From: Cherax quadricarinatus | Taxonomy: Eukaryota; Arthropoda; Malacostraca; Decapoda; Parastacidae | NCBI RefSeq assembly: GCF_038502225.1 | Contig: NW_027195264.1 | Coordinates: forward strand, 62,001-126,000 | DNA length: 64,000 bases | Reading direction: 5' to 3' | Program-made: the position numbers and the translations under genes | The notes under the pieces: model-generated | What the model saw: the letters and a program-made list of their open reading frames with translations, nothing else | Database searches by the model: none | What the model was told of the DNA's origin: nothing | In this document: one piece after another, positions 1 through 13,600 of the stretch | How positions within the stretch are numbered: the stretch's first letter is position 1 | Layout of the letters: the number at the start of each line of letters is the position of its first letter

Positions 1-2440
1 GATGAGTGAAACAGTCTGCCCAGTTGATGAGTGGAACAGTCTGCCTAGTTGATGAGTGGAACAGTCTGCCCAGTTGATGAGTGGAACAGTCTGCCCAGTT
101 GATGAGTGGAACAGCCTGCCCAGTTGATGAGAGGAACAGCCTGCCCAGTTGATGAGTGGAACAGTCTGCCCAGTTGATGAGTGGAACAGTCTGCCTAGTT
201 GATGAGTGGAACAGCCTGCCCAGTTGATGAGTGGAACAGCCTGCCCAGTTGATGAGTGGAACAGTCTGCCCAGTTGATGAGTGGAACAGCCTGCCCAGTT
301 GATGAGTGGAACAGCCTGCCCAGTTGATGAGTGGAACAGCCTGCCTAGTTGATGAGTGGAACAGTCTGCCAATTTGATGAGTGGAACAGCCTGCCCAGTT
401 GTTGAGTGGAACAGCCTACCTAGTTGATGAGTGGAACAGCCTGCCCAGTTGATGAGTGGAACAGCCTGCCTAGTTGATGAGTGGAACAGCCTGCCCAGTT
501 GATGAGTGGAACAGCCTGCCCAGTTGATGAGTGGAGCAGCCTGCCCAGTTGATGAGTGGAACAGCCTGCCCAGTTGATGAGTGTAACAGCCTGCCCAGTT
601 GATGAGTTGAACAGCTTGCCCATTTGATGAGTGGAACAGCCTGCCTAGTTGATGAGTGGAACAGCCTGCCCAGTTGATGAGTGGAACAGCCTGCCCAGTT
701 GATGAGTGGAACAGTCTGCCCAGTTGATGAGTGGAACAGCCTGCCCAGTTGATGAGTGGAACAGCCTGCCCAGTTGATGAGTGGAACAGCCTGCCCAGTT
801 GATGAGTGGAACAGTCTGCCCAGTTGATGAGTGGAACAGCCTGCCCAGTTGATGAGTGGAACAGCCTGCCCAGTTGATGAGTGGAACAGCCTGCCCAGTT
901 GATGAGTGGAACAGTCTGCCCAGTTGATGAGTGGAACAGCCTGCCTAGTTGATGAGAGGAACAGCCTGCCCAGTTGATGAGTGGAACAGCCTGCCAGTTG
1001 ATGAGTGGAACAGCCTGCCCAGTTGATGAGTGGAACAGTCTGCCCAGTTGATGAGTGGAACAGCCTGCCCAGTTGATGAGTGGAACAGTCTGCCCAGTTG
1101 ATGAGTGGAACAGCCTGCCTAGTTGATGAGTGGAACAGCCTGCCCAGTTGATGAGTGGAACAGTCTGACCAGTTGATGAGTGGAACAGCCTGCCCAGTTG
1201 ATGAGTGGAACAGCCTGCCCAGTTGATGAGTGGAACAGTCTGCCCAGTTGATGAGTGGAGCAGCCTGCCCAGTTGATGAGTGGAACAGCCTGCCCAGTTG
1301 ATGAGCGGAACAGTCTGTCCAGTTGATGAGTGGAACAGTCTGCCCAGTTGATGAGTGGAACAGTCTGCCTAGTTGATGAGTGGAACAGTCTGCCCAGTTG
1401 ATGAGTGGAACAGTCTGCCCAGTTGATGAGTGGAACAGTCTGCCTAGTTGATGAGTGGAACAGTCTGCCCAGTTGATGAGTGGAACAGCCTGCCCAGTTG
1501 ATGAGTGGAACAGTCTGCCCAGTTGATGAGTGGAACAGCCTGCCCAGTTGATGAGTGGAACAGCCTGCCCAGTTGATGAGTGGAACAGTCTACCCAGTTG
1601 ATGAGTGGAACAGTCTGCCCAGTTGATGAGTGGAACAGTCTGCCCAGTTGATGAGTGGAACAGTTTGCCCAGTTGATGAGTGGAACAGTCTGCCCAGTTG
1701 ATGAGTGGAACAGTCTGCCCAGTTGATGAGTGGAACAGTCTGCCCAGTTGATGAGTGGAACAGTCTGCCCAGTTGATGAGTGGAACAGCCTGCCTAGTTG
1801 ATGAGTGGAACAGCCTGCCCAGTTGATGAGTGGAACAGTCTGCCCAGTTGATGAGTGGAACAGCCTGCCCAGTTGATGAGTGGAACAGTCTGCCCAGATG
1901 ATGAGAGGAACAGCCTGCCCAGTTGATGAGTGGAACAGCCTTCCCAGTTGATGAGTGGAACAGCCTGCCCAGTTGATGAGTGGAACAGTCTACCCAATTG
2001 ATGAGTGGAACAGCCTGCCCAGTTGATGAGTGCAACAGTCTGCCTAATTGATGAGTGGAACAGCCTGCCTAGTTGATGAGTGGAGCAGTCTGCCTAGTTG
2101 ATGAGTGGCACAGCCTGCCTAGTTGATGAGTGGAACAGTCTGCCCAGTTGATGAGTGGAACAGCCTGCCTAGTTGATGAGTGGAACAGTCTGCCCAGTTG
2201 ATGAGTGGAACAGCCTGCCTAGTTGATGAGTGGAACAGTCTGCCTAGTTGATGAGTGGAACAGTCTGCCCAGTTGATGAGTGGAACAGCCTGCCTAGTTG
2301 ATGAGTGGAACAGTCTGCCCAGTTGATGAGTGGAACAGCCTGCCTAGTTGATGAGTGGAACAGCCTGCCCAGTTGATGAGTGGAACAGCCTGCCTAGTTG
2401 ATGAGTGGAACAGTCTGCCCAGTTGATGAGTGGAACAGCC
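1..2440. repeat. Higher-order block I, copy 1
   Basis: This stretch of 25-bp units matches 4850-7290 unit by unit, including rare variants such as GATGAGTTGAACAG, TGCCCAGATGATGAGAGG and GAGTGCAACAG. The offset is 4849 bp before position about 990 and 4850 bp after it, because one unit near 990 (CTGCCAGTT) has lost a base. The match decays after about 2440. The block may extend left of the window. Confidence 0.85.
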
Positions 2441-4849
2441 TGCCCAGTTGATGAGTGGAACAGCCTGCCCAGTTGATGAGTGGAACAGCCTGCCCAGTTG
2501 ATGAGTGGAACAGTCTGCCCAGTTGATGAGTGGAACAGCCTGCCTAGTTGATGAGTGGAACAGCCTGCCCAGTTGATGAGTGGAACAGCCTACCCAGTTG
2601 ATGAGTGGAACAGCCTGCCCAGTTGATGAGTGGAACAGTCTGCCCAGTTGATGAGTGGAACAGCATGCCCAGTTGATGAGTGGAACAGTCTGCCCAGTTG
2701 ACGAGTGGAACAGCCTGCCTAGTTGATGAGTGGAACAGCCTGCCCAGTTGATGAGTGGAACAGTCTGCCCAGTTGATGAGTGGAACAGTCTGCCCAGTTG
2801 ATGAGTGGAACAGCCTGCCCAGTTGATGAGTGGAACAGTCTGCCCAGTTGATGAGTGGAGCAGCCTGCCCAGTTGATGAGTGGAACAGCCTGCCCAGTTG
2901 ATGAGTGGAACAGTCTGTCCAGTTGATGAGTGGAACAGTCTGCCCAGTTGATGAGTGGAACAGTCTGCCCAGTTGATGAGTGGAACAATCTGCCCAGTTG
3001 ATGAGTGGAACAGTCTGCCCAGTTGATGAGTGGAACAGTCTGCCTAGTTGATGAGTGGAACAGTCTGCCCAGTTGATGAGTGGAACAGCCTGCCCAGTTG
3101 ATGAGTGGAACAGCCTGCCCAGTTGATGAGTGGAACAGCCTGCCCAGTTGATGACTGGAACAGTCTGCCCAGTTGATGAGTGGAACAGCCTGCCTAGTTG
3201 ATGAGTGGAACAGCCTGCCCAGTTGATGAGTGGAACAGCCTGCCCAGTTGATGAGTGGAACAGCCTGCCCAGTTGATGAGTGGAACAGTCTGCCCAGTTG
3301 ATGAGTGGAACAGCCTCCCCAGTTGATTAGTGGAACAGTCTGCCCAGTTGATGAGTGGAACAGCCTGCCTAGTTGATGAGTGGAACAGCCTGCCCAGTTG
3401 ATGAGTGGAACAGCCTGCCCAGTTGATGAGTGGAACAGTCTGTCCAGTTGATGAGCGGAACAGTCTGCCCAGTTGATGAGTGGAACAGTCTACCCAGTTG
3501 ATGAGTGGAACAGTCTGCCCAGTTGATGAGTGGAACAGCCTGCCTAGTTGATGAGTGGAACAATCTGCCCAGTTGATGAGTGGAACAGTCTGCCCAGTTG
3601 ATGAGTGGAACAGTCTGCCCAGTTGATGAGTGGAACAGTCTGCCTAGTTGATGAGTGGAACAGTCTGCCCAGTTGATGAGTGGAACAGCCTGCCCAGTTG
3701 ATGAGTGGAACAGTCTGCCCAGTTGATGAGTGGAACAGCCTGCCCAGTTGATGAGTGGAACAGCCTGCCCAGTTGATGAGTGGAACAGTCTGCCCAGTTG
3801 ATGAGTGGAACAGTCTGCCCAGTTGATGAGTGGAACAGTCTGCCCAGTTGATGAGTGGAACAGTCTGCCCAGTTGATGAGTAGAACAGTCTGCCCAGTTG
3901 ATGAGTGGAACAGTCTGCCCAGTTGATGAGTGGAACAGTCTGCCCAGTTGATGAGTGGAACAGTCTGCCCAGTTCATGAGTGGAACAGCCTGCCCAGTTG
4001 ATGAGTGGAACAGCCTGCCCAGTTGATGAGTGGAACAGTCTGCCCAGTTGATGAGTGGAACAGCCTGCCCAGTTGATGAGTGGAACAGTCTGCCCAGATG
4101 ATGAGTGGAACAGCCTGCCCAGTTGATGAGTGGAACAGCCTGCCCAGTTGATGAGTGGAACAGCCTGCCCAGTTGATGAGTGGAACAGTCTGCCCAGTTG
4201 ATGAGTGGAACAGCCTGCCCAGTTGATGAGTGGAACAGTCTGCCTAATTGATGAGTGGAACAGCCTGCCTAGTTGATGAGTGGAGCAGTCTGCCTAGTTG
4301 ATGAGTGGAACAGCCTGCCTAGTTGATGAGTGGAACAGTCTGCCCAGTTGATGAGTGGAACAGCCTGCCTAGTTGATGAGTGGAACAGTCTGCCCAGTTG
4401 ATGAGTGGAACAGCCTGCCTAGTTGATGAGTGGAACAGTCTGCCTAGTTGATGAGTGGAACAGTCTGCCCAGTTGATGAGTGGAGCAGCCTGCCTAGTTG
4501 ATGAGTGGAACAGTTTGCCCAGTTGATGAGTGGAACAGCCTGCCTAGTTGATGAGTGGAACAGTCTGCCCAGTTGATGAGTGGAACAGCCTGCCTAGTTG
4601 ATGAGTGGAACAGCCTGCCCAGTTGATGAGTGGAACAGCCTGCCTAGTTGATGAGTGGAACAGTCTGCCCAGTTGATGAGTGGAACAGCCTGCCTAGTTG
4701 ATGAGTGGAACAGCCTGCCTAGTTGATGAGTGGAACAGCCTGCCTAGTTGATGAGTGGAACAGTCTGCCTAGTTGATGAGTGGAACAGCCTGCCCAGTTG
4801 ATGAGTGGAACAGCCTTCCCAGTTGATGAGTGGAACAGCCTGCCCAGTT

Positions 4850-7290
4850 GATGAGTGAAACAGTCTGCCCAGTTGATGAGTGGAACAGTCTGCCTAGTTG
4901 ATGAGTGGAACAGTCTGCCCAGTTGATGAGTGGAACAGTCTGCCCAGTTGATGAGTGGAACAGCCTGCCCAGTTGATGAGAGGAACAGCCTGCCCAGTTG
5001 ATGAGTGGAACAGTCTGCCCAATTGATGAGTGGAACAGTCTGCCTAGTTGATGAGTGGAACAGCCTGCCCAGTTGATGAGTGGAACAGCCTGCCCAGTTG
5101 ATGAGTGGAACAGTCTGCCCAGTTGATGAGTGGAACAGCCTGCCCAGTTGATGAGTGGAACAGCCTGCCCAGTTGATGAGTGGAACAGCCTGCCTAGTTG
5201 ATGAGTGGAACAGTCTGCCTAGTTGATGAGTGGAACAGCCTGCCCAGTTGTTGAGTGGAACAGCCTGCCTAGTTGATGAGTGGAACAGCCTGCCCAGTTG
5301 ATGAGTGGAACAGCCTGCCTAGTTGATGAGTGGAACAGCCTGCCCAGTTGATGAGTGGAACAGCCTGCCCAGTTGATGAGTGGAGCAGCCTGCCCAGTTG
5401 ATGAGTGGAACAGCCTGCCCAGTTGATGAGTGAAACAGCCTGCCCAGTTGATGAGTTGAACAGCCTGCCCATTTGATGAGTGGAACAGCCTGCCTAGTTG
5501 ATGAGTGGAACAGCCTGCCCAGTTGATGAGTGGAACAGCCTGCCCAGTTGATGAGTGGAACAGTCTGCCCAGTTGATGAGTGGAACAGCCTGCCCAGTTG
5601 ATGAGTGGAACAGCCTGCCCAGTTGATGAGTGGAACAGCCTGCCCAGTTGATGAGTGGAACAGTCTGCCCAGTTGATGAGTGGAACAGCCTGCCCAGTTG
5701 ATGAGTGGAACAGCCTGCCCAGTTGATGAGTGGAACAGCCTGCCCAGTTGATGAGTTGAACAGTCTGCCCAGTTGATGAGTGGAACAGCCTGCCTAGTTG
5801 ATGAGTGGAACAGCCTGCCCAGTTGATGAGTGGAACAGCCTGCCCAGTTGATGAGTAGAACAGCCTGCCCAGTTGATGAGTGGAACAGTCTGCCCAGTTG
5901 ATGAGTGGAACAGCCTGCCCAGTTGATGAGTGGAACAGTCTGCCCAGTTGATGAGTGGAACAGCCTGCCTAGTTGATGAGTGGAACAGCCTTCCCAGTTG
6001 ATGAGTGGAACAGTCTGACCAGTTGATGAGTGGAACAGCCTGCCCAGTTGATGAGTGGAACAGCCTGCCCAGTTGATGAGTGGAACAGTCTGCCCAGTTG
6101 ATGAGTGGAGCAGCCTGCCCAGTTGATGAGTGGAACAGCCTGCCCAGTTGATGAGCGGAACAGTCTGTCCAGTTGATGAGTGGAACAGTCTGCCCAGTTG
6201 ATGAGTGGAACAGTCTGCCCAGTTGATGAGTGGAACAGTCTGCCCAGTTGATGAGTGGAACAGTCTGCCCAGTTGATGAGTGGAACAGTCTGCCTAGTTG
6301 ATGAGTGGAACAGTCTGCCCAGTTGATGAGTGGAACAGCCTGCCCAGTTGATGAGTGGAACAGTCTGCCCAGTTGATGTGTGGAACAGCCTGCCCAGTTG
6401 ATGAGTGGAACAGCCTGCCCAGTTGATGAGTGGAACAGTCTACCCAGTTGATGAGTGGAACAGTCTGCCCAGTTGATGAGTGGAACAGTCTGCCCAGTTG
6501 ATGAGTGGAACAGTTTGCCCAGTTGATGAGTGGAACAGTCTGCCCAGTTGATGAGTGGAACAGTCTGCCCAGTTGATGAGTGGAACAGTCTGCCCAGTTG
6601 ATGAGTGGAACAGTCTGCCCAGTTGATGAGTGGAACAGCCTGCCTAGTTGATGAGTGGAACAGCCTGCCCAGTTGATGAGTGGAACAGTCTGCCCAGTTG
6701 ATGAGTGGAACAGCCTGCCCAGTTGATGAGTGGAACAGTCTGCCCAGATGATGAGAGGAACAGCATGCCCAGTTGATGAGTGGAACAGCCTGCCCAGTTG
6801 ATGAGTGGAACAGCCTGCCCAGTTGATGAGTGGAACAGTCTACCCAATTGATGAGTGGAACAGCCTGCCCAGTTGATGAGTGCAACAGTCTGCCTAATTG
6901 ATGAGTGGAACAGCCTGCCTAGTTGATGAGTGGAGCAGTCTGCCTAGTTGATGAGTGGCACAGCCTGCCTAGTTGATGAGTGGAACAGTCTGCCCAGTTG
7001 ATGAGTGGAACAGCCTGCCTAGTTGATGAGTGGAACAGTCTGCCCAGTTGATGAGTGGAACAGCCTGCCTAGTTGATGAGTGGAACAGTCTGCCTAGTTG
7101 ATGAGTGGAACAGTCTGCCCAGTTGATGAGTGGAACAGCCTGCCTAGTTGATGAGTGGAACAGTCTGCCCAGTTGATGAGTGGAACAGCCTGCCTAGTTG
7201 ATGAGTGGAACAGCCTGCCCAGTTGATGAGTGGAACAGCCTGCCTAGTTGATGAGTGGAACAGTCTGCCCAGTTGATGAGTGGAACAGCC
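4850..7290. repeat. Higher-order block I, copy 2
   Basis: Second copy of the block at 1-2440, sharing its rare variant units in the same order with a few differences. The T-to-C change at 1373/6223 is one example. A shorter related block is visible at an offset of 2200 bp (the TGCCTAATTG marker at 2041 and 4241). Confidence 0.85.
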
Positions 7291-8579
7291 TGCCTAGTTG
7301 ATGAGTGGAACAGTCTGCCCAGTTGATGAGTGGAACAGCCTGCCTAGTTGATGAGTGGAACAGCCTGCCCAGTTGATGAGTGGAACAGCCTGCCTAGTTG
7401 ATGAGTGGAACAGTCTGCCCAGTTGGTGAGTGGAACAGCCTGCCTAGTTGATGAGTGGAACAGTCTGCCCAGTTGATGAGTGAAAAAGCCTGCCTAGTTG
7501 ATGAGTGGAACAGCCTGCCCAGTTGATGAATGGAACAGCCTGCCCAGTTGATGAGTGGAACAGTCTGCCCAGTTGATGAGTGGAACAGCCTGCCCAGTTG
7601 ATGAGTGGAACAGCCTGCCCAGTTGATGAGTGGAACAGCCTGCCTAGTTGATGAGTGGAACAGTCTGCCCAGTTGATGAGTGGAACAGTCTGCCCAGTTG
7701 ATGAGTGGAACAGTCTGCCCAGTTGATGAGTGGAACAGCCTGCCCAGTTGATGAGTGGAACAGCCTGCCTAGTAGATGAGTGGAACAGTCTGCCAATTTG
7801 ATGAGTGGAACAGCCTGCCCAGTTGTTGAGTGGAACAGTCTGCCCAGTTGATGAGTGGAACAGCCTGCCCAGTTGATGAGTGGAACAGCCTGCCTAGTTG
7901 ATGAGTGGAACAGCCTGCCCAGTTGATGAGTGGAACAGCCTGCCCAGTTGATGAGTGGAGCAGCCTGCCCAGTTGATGAGTGGAACAGCCTGCCCAGTTG
8001 ATGAGTGAAACAGCCTGCCCAGTTGATGAGTGGAACAGCCTGCCCAGTTGATGAGTGGAACAGCCTGCCTAGTTGATGAGTGGAACAGCCTGCCCAGTTG
8101 ATGAGTGGAACAGCCTGCCCAGTTGATGAGTGGAACAGTCTTCCCAGTTGATGAGTGGAACAGCCTGCCCAGTTGATGAGTGGAACAGTCTGCCTAGTTG
8201 ATGAGTGGAACAGCCTGCCTAGTTGATGAGTGGAACAGTCTGCCTAGTTGATGAGTGGAACAGCCTGCCTAGTTGATGAGTGGAACAGTCTGCCCAGTTG
8301 ATGAGTGGAACAGCCTGCCTAGTTGATGAGTGGAACAGTCTGCCCAGTTGATGAGTGGAACAGCCTGCCTAGTTGATGAGTGGAACAGTCTGCCTAGTTG
8401 ATGAGTGGAACAGTCTGCCCAGTTGATGAGTGGAACAGCCTGCCTAGTTAATGAGTGGAACAGTTTGCCCAGTTGATGAGTGGAACAGCCTGCCTAGTTG
8501 ATGAGTGGAACAGTCTGCCCAGTTGATGAGTGGAACAGCCTGCCTAGTTGATGAGTGGAACAGTCTGCCCAGTTGATGA

Positions 8580-10682
8580 GTGAAAAAGCCTGCCTAGTTG
8601 ATGAGTGGAACAGCCTGCCCAGTTGATGAATGGAACAGCCTGCCCAGTTGATGAGTGGAACAGTCTGCCCAGTTGATGAGTGGAACAGCCTGCCCAGTTG
8701 ATGAGTGGAACAGCCTGCCCAGTTGATGAGTGGAACAGCCTGCCTAGTTGATGAGTGGAACAGTCTGCCCAGTTGATGAGTGGAACAGTCTGCCCAGTTG
8801 ATGAGTGGAACAGTCTGCCCAGTTGATGAGTGGAACAGCCTGCCCAGTTGATGAGTGGAACAGCCTGCCCAGTTGATGAGTGGAACAGCCTGCCTAGTTG
8901 ATGAGTGGAACAGTCTGCCCAGTTGATGAGTGGAACAGCCTGCCCAGTTGTTGAGTGGAACAGCCTATCTAGTTGATGAGTGGAACAGCCTGCCCAGTTG
9001 ATTAGTGGAACAGCCTGCCTAGTTGATGAGTGGAACAGCCTGCCCAGTTGATGACTGGAACAGCCTGCCCAGTTGATGAGTGGAGCAGCCTGCCCAGTTG
9101 ATGAGTGGAACAGCCTGCCCAGTTGATGAGTGAAACAGCCTGCCCAGTTGATGAGTGGAACAGCCTGCCCAGTTGATGAGTGGAACAGCCTGCCTAGTTG
9201 ATGAGTGGAACAGCCTGCCCAGTTGATGAGTGGAACAGCCTGCCCAGTTGATGAGTGGAACAGCCTGCCCAGTTGATGAGTGGAACAGCCTGCCTAGTTG
9301 ATGAGTGGAACAGCCTGCCCAGTAGATGAGTGGAACAGCCTGCCCAGTTGATGAGTGGAACAGCCTGCCCAGTTGATGAGTGGAGCAGCCTGCCCAGTTG
9401 ATGAGTGGAACAGCCTGCCCAGTTGATGAGTGGAACAGCCTGCCCAGTTGATGAGTGGAACAGCCTGCCCAGTTGATGAGTGGAACAGCCTGCCTAGTTG
9501 ATGATTGGAACAGCCTGCCCAGTTGATGAGAGGAACAGCCTGCCCAGTTGATGAGTGGAACAGCCTGCGTAGTTGTTGAGTGGAACAGCCTGCCTAGTTG
9601 ATGAGTGGAACAGCCTGCCTAGTTGTTGAGTGGAACAGCCTGCCTAGTTGATGAGTGGAACAGCCTGCCTAGTTGTTGAGTGGAACAGCCTGTCTAGTTG
9701 ATGAGTGGAACAGCCTGCCCAGTTGATGAGTGGAACAGTTTGCCTAGTTGATGAGTGGAACAGCCTGCCTAGTTGATGAGTGGAACAGCCTGCCTAGTTG
9801 TTGAGTGGAACAGCCTGCCTAGTTGATGAGTGGAACAGCCTGCCCAGTTGATGAGTGGAACAGCCTGCCCAGTTGATGAGTGTAACAGTTTGCCTAGTTG
9901 ATGAGTGGAACAGCCTGCCTAGTTGATGAGTGGAACAGCCTGCCTAGTTGTTGAGTGGAACAGCCTGCCTAATTGATGAGTGGAACAGCCTGCCTAGTTC
10001 ATGACTTGAACAGCCTGCCTAGTTGTTGAGTGGAACAGCCTGCCTAGTTGATGAGTGGAACAGCCTGCCTAGTTGTTGAGTGGAACAGCCTGCCTAGTTG
10101 ATGAGTGGAACAGTCTGCCTAGTTGATGAGTGGAATAGCCTGCCTAGTTGATGAATGGAACAGCCTGGTTAGTTGATGAGTGGAACAGCCTACCTAGTTG
10201 ATGAGTGGAACAGCCTGCTTAGTTGATGAGTGGAACAGCCTACCTAGTTCATGAGTGGAACATCCTGCCTAGATGATGAGTGGAACAGCCTGCCTAGTTG
10301 AGATGGGTGGATCAGCCTGCCCAGTTGATGAGTGGAACAGCCTGCCTAGTTGATTAGTGGAACAGCCTGCCTAGTTGATGAGTGGAACAGCCTGCCTAGT
10401 TGATGAGTGGAACAGCCTGCCCAGTTGATGAGTGGAACAGCCTGCCTAGTTGATGAGTGGAACAGTCTGCCCAGTTGATGAGTGGAACAGCCTGCCTAGT
10501 TGATGAGTGGAACAGTCTGCCCAGTTAATGAGTGGAACAGCCTGCCTAGTTGATGAGTGGAACAGCCTGCCTAGTTGATGAGTGGAACAGCCTGCCTAGT
10601 TGATGAGTGGAACAGTCTGCCCAGTTGATGAGTGGAACAGCCTGCCTAGTTGATGAGTGGAACAGTCTGCCCAGTTGATGAG
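8580..10682. repeat. Higher-order block II, copy 1
   Basis: Defined by four rare markers in fixed order: GTGAAAAAGCC (about 8580), CAGCCTATCT (8961), a run of GTTGTTGAG units, and the phase-breaking AGATGGGTGGATCAG (10301). The same markers recur in the same order in three later blocks. An extra GTGAAAAAGCC near 7480 points to an older partial copy. Confidence 0.8.
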
Positions 10683-13600
10683 TGAAAAAGCCTGCCTAGT
10701 TGATGAGTGGAACAGCCTGCCCAGTTGATGAATGGAACAGCCTGCCCAGTTGATGAGTGGAACAGTCTGCCCAGTTGATGAGTGGAACAGCCTGCCCAGT
10801 TGATGAGTGGAACAGCCTGCCCAGTTGATGAGTGGAACAGCCTGCCTAGTTGATGAGTGGAACAGTCTGCCCAGTTGATGAGTGGAACAGTCTGCCCAGT
10901 TGATGAGTGGAACAGTCTGCCCAGTTGATGAGTGGAACAGCCTGCCCAGTTGATGAGTGGAACAGCCTGCCCAGTTGATGAGTGGAACAGCCTGCCTAGT
11001 TGATGAGTGGAACAGTCTGCCCAGTTGATGAGTGGAACAGCCTGCCCAGTTGTTGAGTGGAACAGCCTATCTAGTTGATGAGTGGAACAGCCTGCCCAGT
11101 TGATGAGTGGAACAGCCTGCCTAGTTGATGAGTGGAACAGCCTGCCCAGTTGATGACTGGAACAGCCTGCCCAGTTGATGAGTGGAGCAGCCTGCCCAGT
11201 TGATGAGTGGAACAGCCTGCCCAGTTGATGAGTGAAACAGCCTGCCCAGTTGATGAGTGGAACAGCCTGCCCAGTTGATGAGTGGAACAGCCTGCCTAGT
11301 TGATGAGTGGAACAGCCTGCCCAGTTGATGAGTGGAACAGCCTGCCCAGTTGATGAGTGGAACAGCCTGCCCAGTTGATGAGTGGAACAGCCTGCCTAGT
11401 TGATGAGTGGAACAGCCTGCCCAGTTGATGAGTGGAACAGCCTGCCCAGTTGATGAGTGGAACAGCCTGCCCAATTGATGAGTGGAGCAGCCTGCCCAGT
11501 TGATGAGTGGAACAGCCTGCCCAGTTGATGAGTGGAACAGCCTGCCCAGTTGATGAGTGGAACAGCCTGCCCAGTTGATGAGTGGAACAGCCTGCCTAGT
11601 TGATGATTGGAACAGCCTGCCCAGTTGATGAGAGGAACAGCCTGCCCAGTTGATGAGTGGAACAGCCTGCGTAGTTGTTGAGTGGAACAGCCTGCCTAGT
11701 TGATGAGTGGAACAGCCTGCCTAGTTGTTGAGTGGAACAGCCTGTCTAGTTGATGAGTGGAACAGCCTGCCCAGTTGATGAGTGGAACAGTTTGCCTAGT
11801 TGATGAGTGGAACAGCCTGCCTAGTTGATGAGTGGAACAGCCTGCCTAGTTGTTGAGTGGAACAGCCTGCCTAGTTGATGAGTGGAACAGCCTACCCAGT
11901 TGATGAGTGGAACAGCCTGCCCAGTTGATGAGTGTAACAGTTTGCCTAGTTGATGAGTGGAACAGCCTGCCTAGTTGATGAGTGGAACAGCCTGCCTAGT
12001 TGTTGAGTGGAACAGCCTGCCTAATTGATGAGTGGAACAGCCTGCCTAGTTCATGACTTGAACAGCCTGCCTAGTTGTTGAGTGGAACAGCCTGCCTAGT
12101 TGATGAGTGGAACAGCCTGCCTAGTTGTTGAGTGGAACAGCCTGCCTAGTTGATGAGTGGAACAGTCTGCCTAGTTGATGAGTGGAATAGCCTGCCTAGT
12201 TGATGAATTTAACAGCCTGGTTAGTTGATGAGTGGAACAGCCTACCTAGTTGATGAGTGGAACAGCCTGCTTAGTTGATGAGTGGAACAGCCTACCTAGT
12301 TCATGAGTGGAACATCCTGCCTAGATGATGAGTGGAACAGCCTGCCTAGTTGAGATGGGTGGATCAGCCTGCCCAGTTGATGAGTGGAACAGCCTGCCTA
12401 GTTGATTAGTGGAACAGCCTGCCTAGTTGATGAGTGGAACAGCCTGCCTAGTTGATGAGTGGAACAGCCTGCCTAGTTGATGAGTGGAACAGCCTGCCTA
12501 GTTGATGAGTGGAACAGCCTGCCTAGTTGATGAGTGGAACAGCCTGCCTAGTTGATGAGTGGAACAGCCTGCCTAGTTGATGAGTGGAACAGCCTGCCTA
12601 GTTGATGAGTGGAACAGCCTGCCTAGTTGATGAGTGGAACAGCCTGCCTAGTTGATGAGTGGAACAGTCTGCCTAGTTGATGAGTGGAACAGCCTGCCTA
12701 GTTGATGAGTGGAACAGCCTGCCTGGTTGATGAGTGGAACAGTCTGCCTAGTTGATGAGTGGAACAGCCTGCCTAGTTGATGAGTGGAACAGCCTGCCTA
12801 GTTGATGAGTGGAACAGTCTGCCTAGTTGATGAGTGGAACAGCCTGCCTAGTTGATGAGTGGAACAGCCTGCCTAGTTGATGAGTGATGAGTGGAACAGT
12901 CTGCCCAGTTGATGAGTGGAACAGCCTGCCTAGTTGATGAGTGGAACAGCCTGCCTAGTTGATGAGTGGAACAGTCTGCCTAGTTGATGAGTGGAACAGC
13001 TTGCCTAGTTGATGAGTGGAAACAGTGGAACAGCCTGCCTAGTTGATGAGTGAAACAGTCTGCCTGCCTAGTTGATGAGTGTCTAGTTGATGAGAGAAAC
13101 AGCTTGCCTAGTTGATGAGTGGAACAGTCTGCCTAGTTGATGAGTGGAACAGCCTGCCTAGTTGATGAGTGAAACAGTCTGCCTGGAACAGCCTGTCTAG
13201 TTGTTGATGAGTGAAACAGTCTGCCTAGTTGATGAGTGAAACAGACTGCCTAGTTGATGATGCCTAGATGAGTGGAACAGTCTGCCTAGTTGATGAGTGG
13301 AACAGCCTGCCTAGTTGATGAGTGGAACAGTCTGCCTAGTTGATGAGTGGAACAGGCTGCCTAGTTGATGAAACATGCCTAGTTGATGAGTGAAACAGTC
13401 TGCCTAGTTGATGAGTGAAACAGTGGAACAGCCTGCCTAGTTGATGAGTGGAACAGTCTGCCTAGTTGATGAGTGGAACAGTCTGCCTAGTTGATGAGTG
13501 GAACATGCCTAGTTGATGAAACAGTCTGCCTAGATTGATGAGATGAAACAGCCTGCCTAGTTGATGAGTGGAACAGCCTGCCTAGTTGATGAGTGAAACA

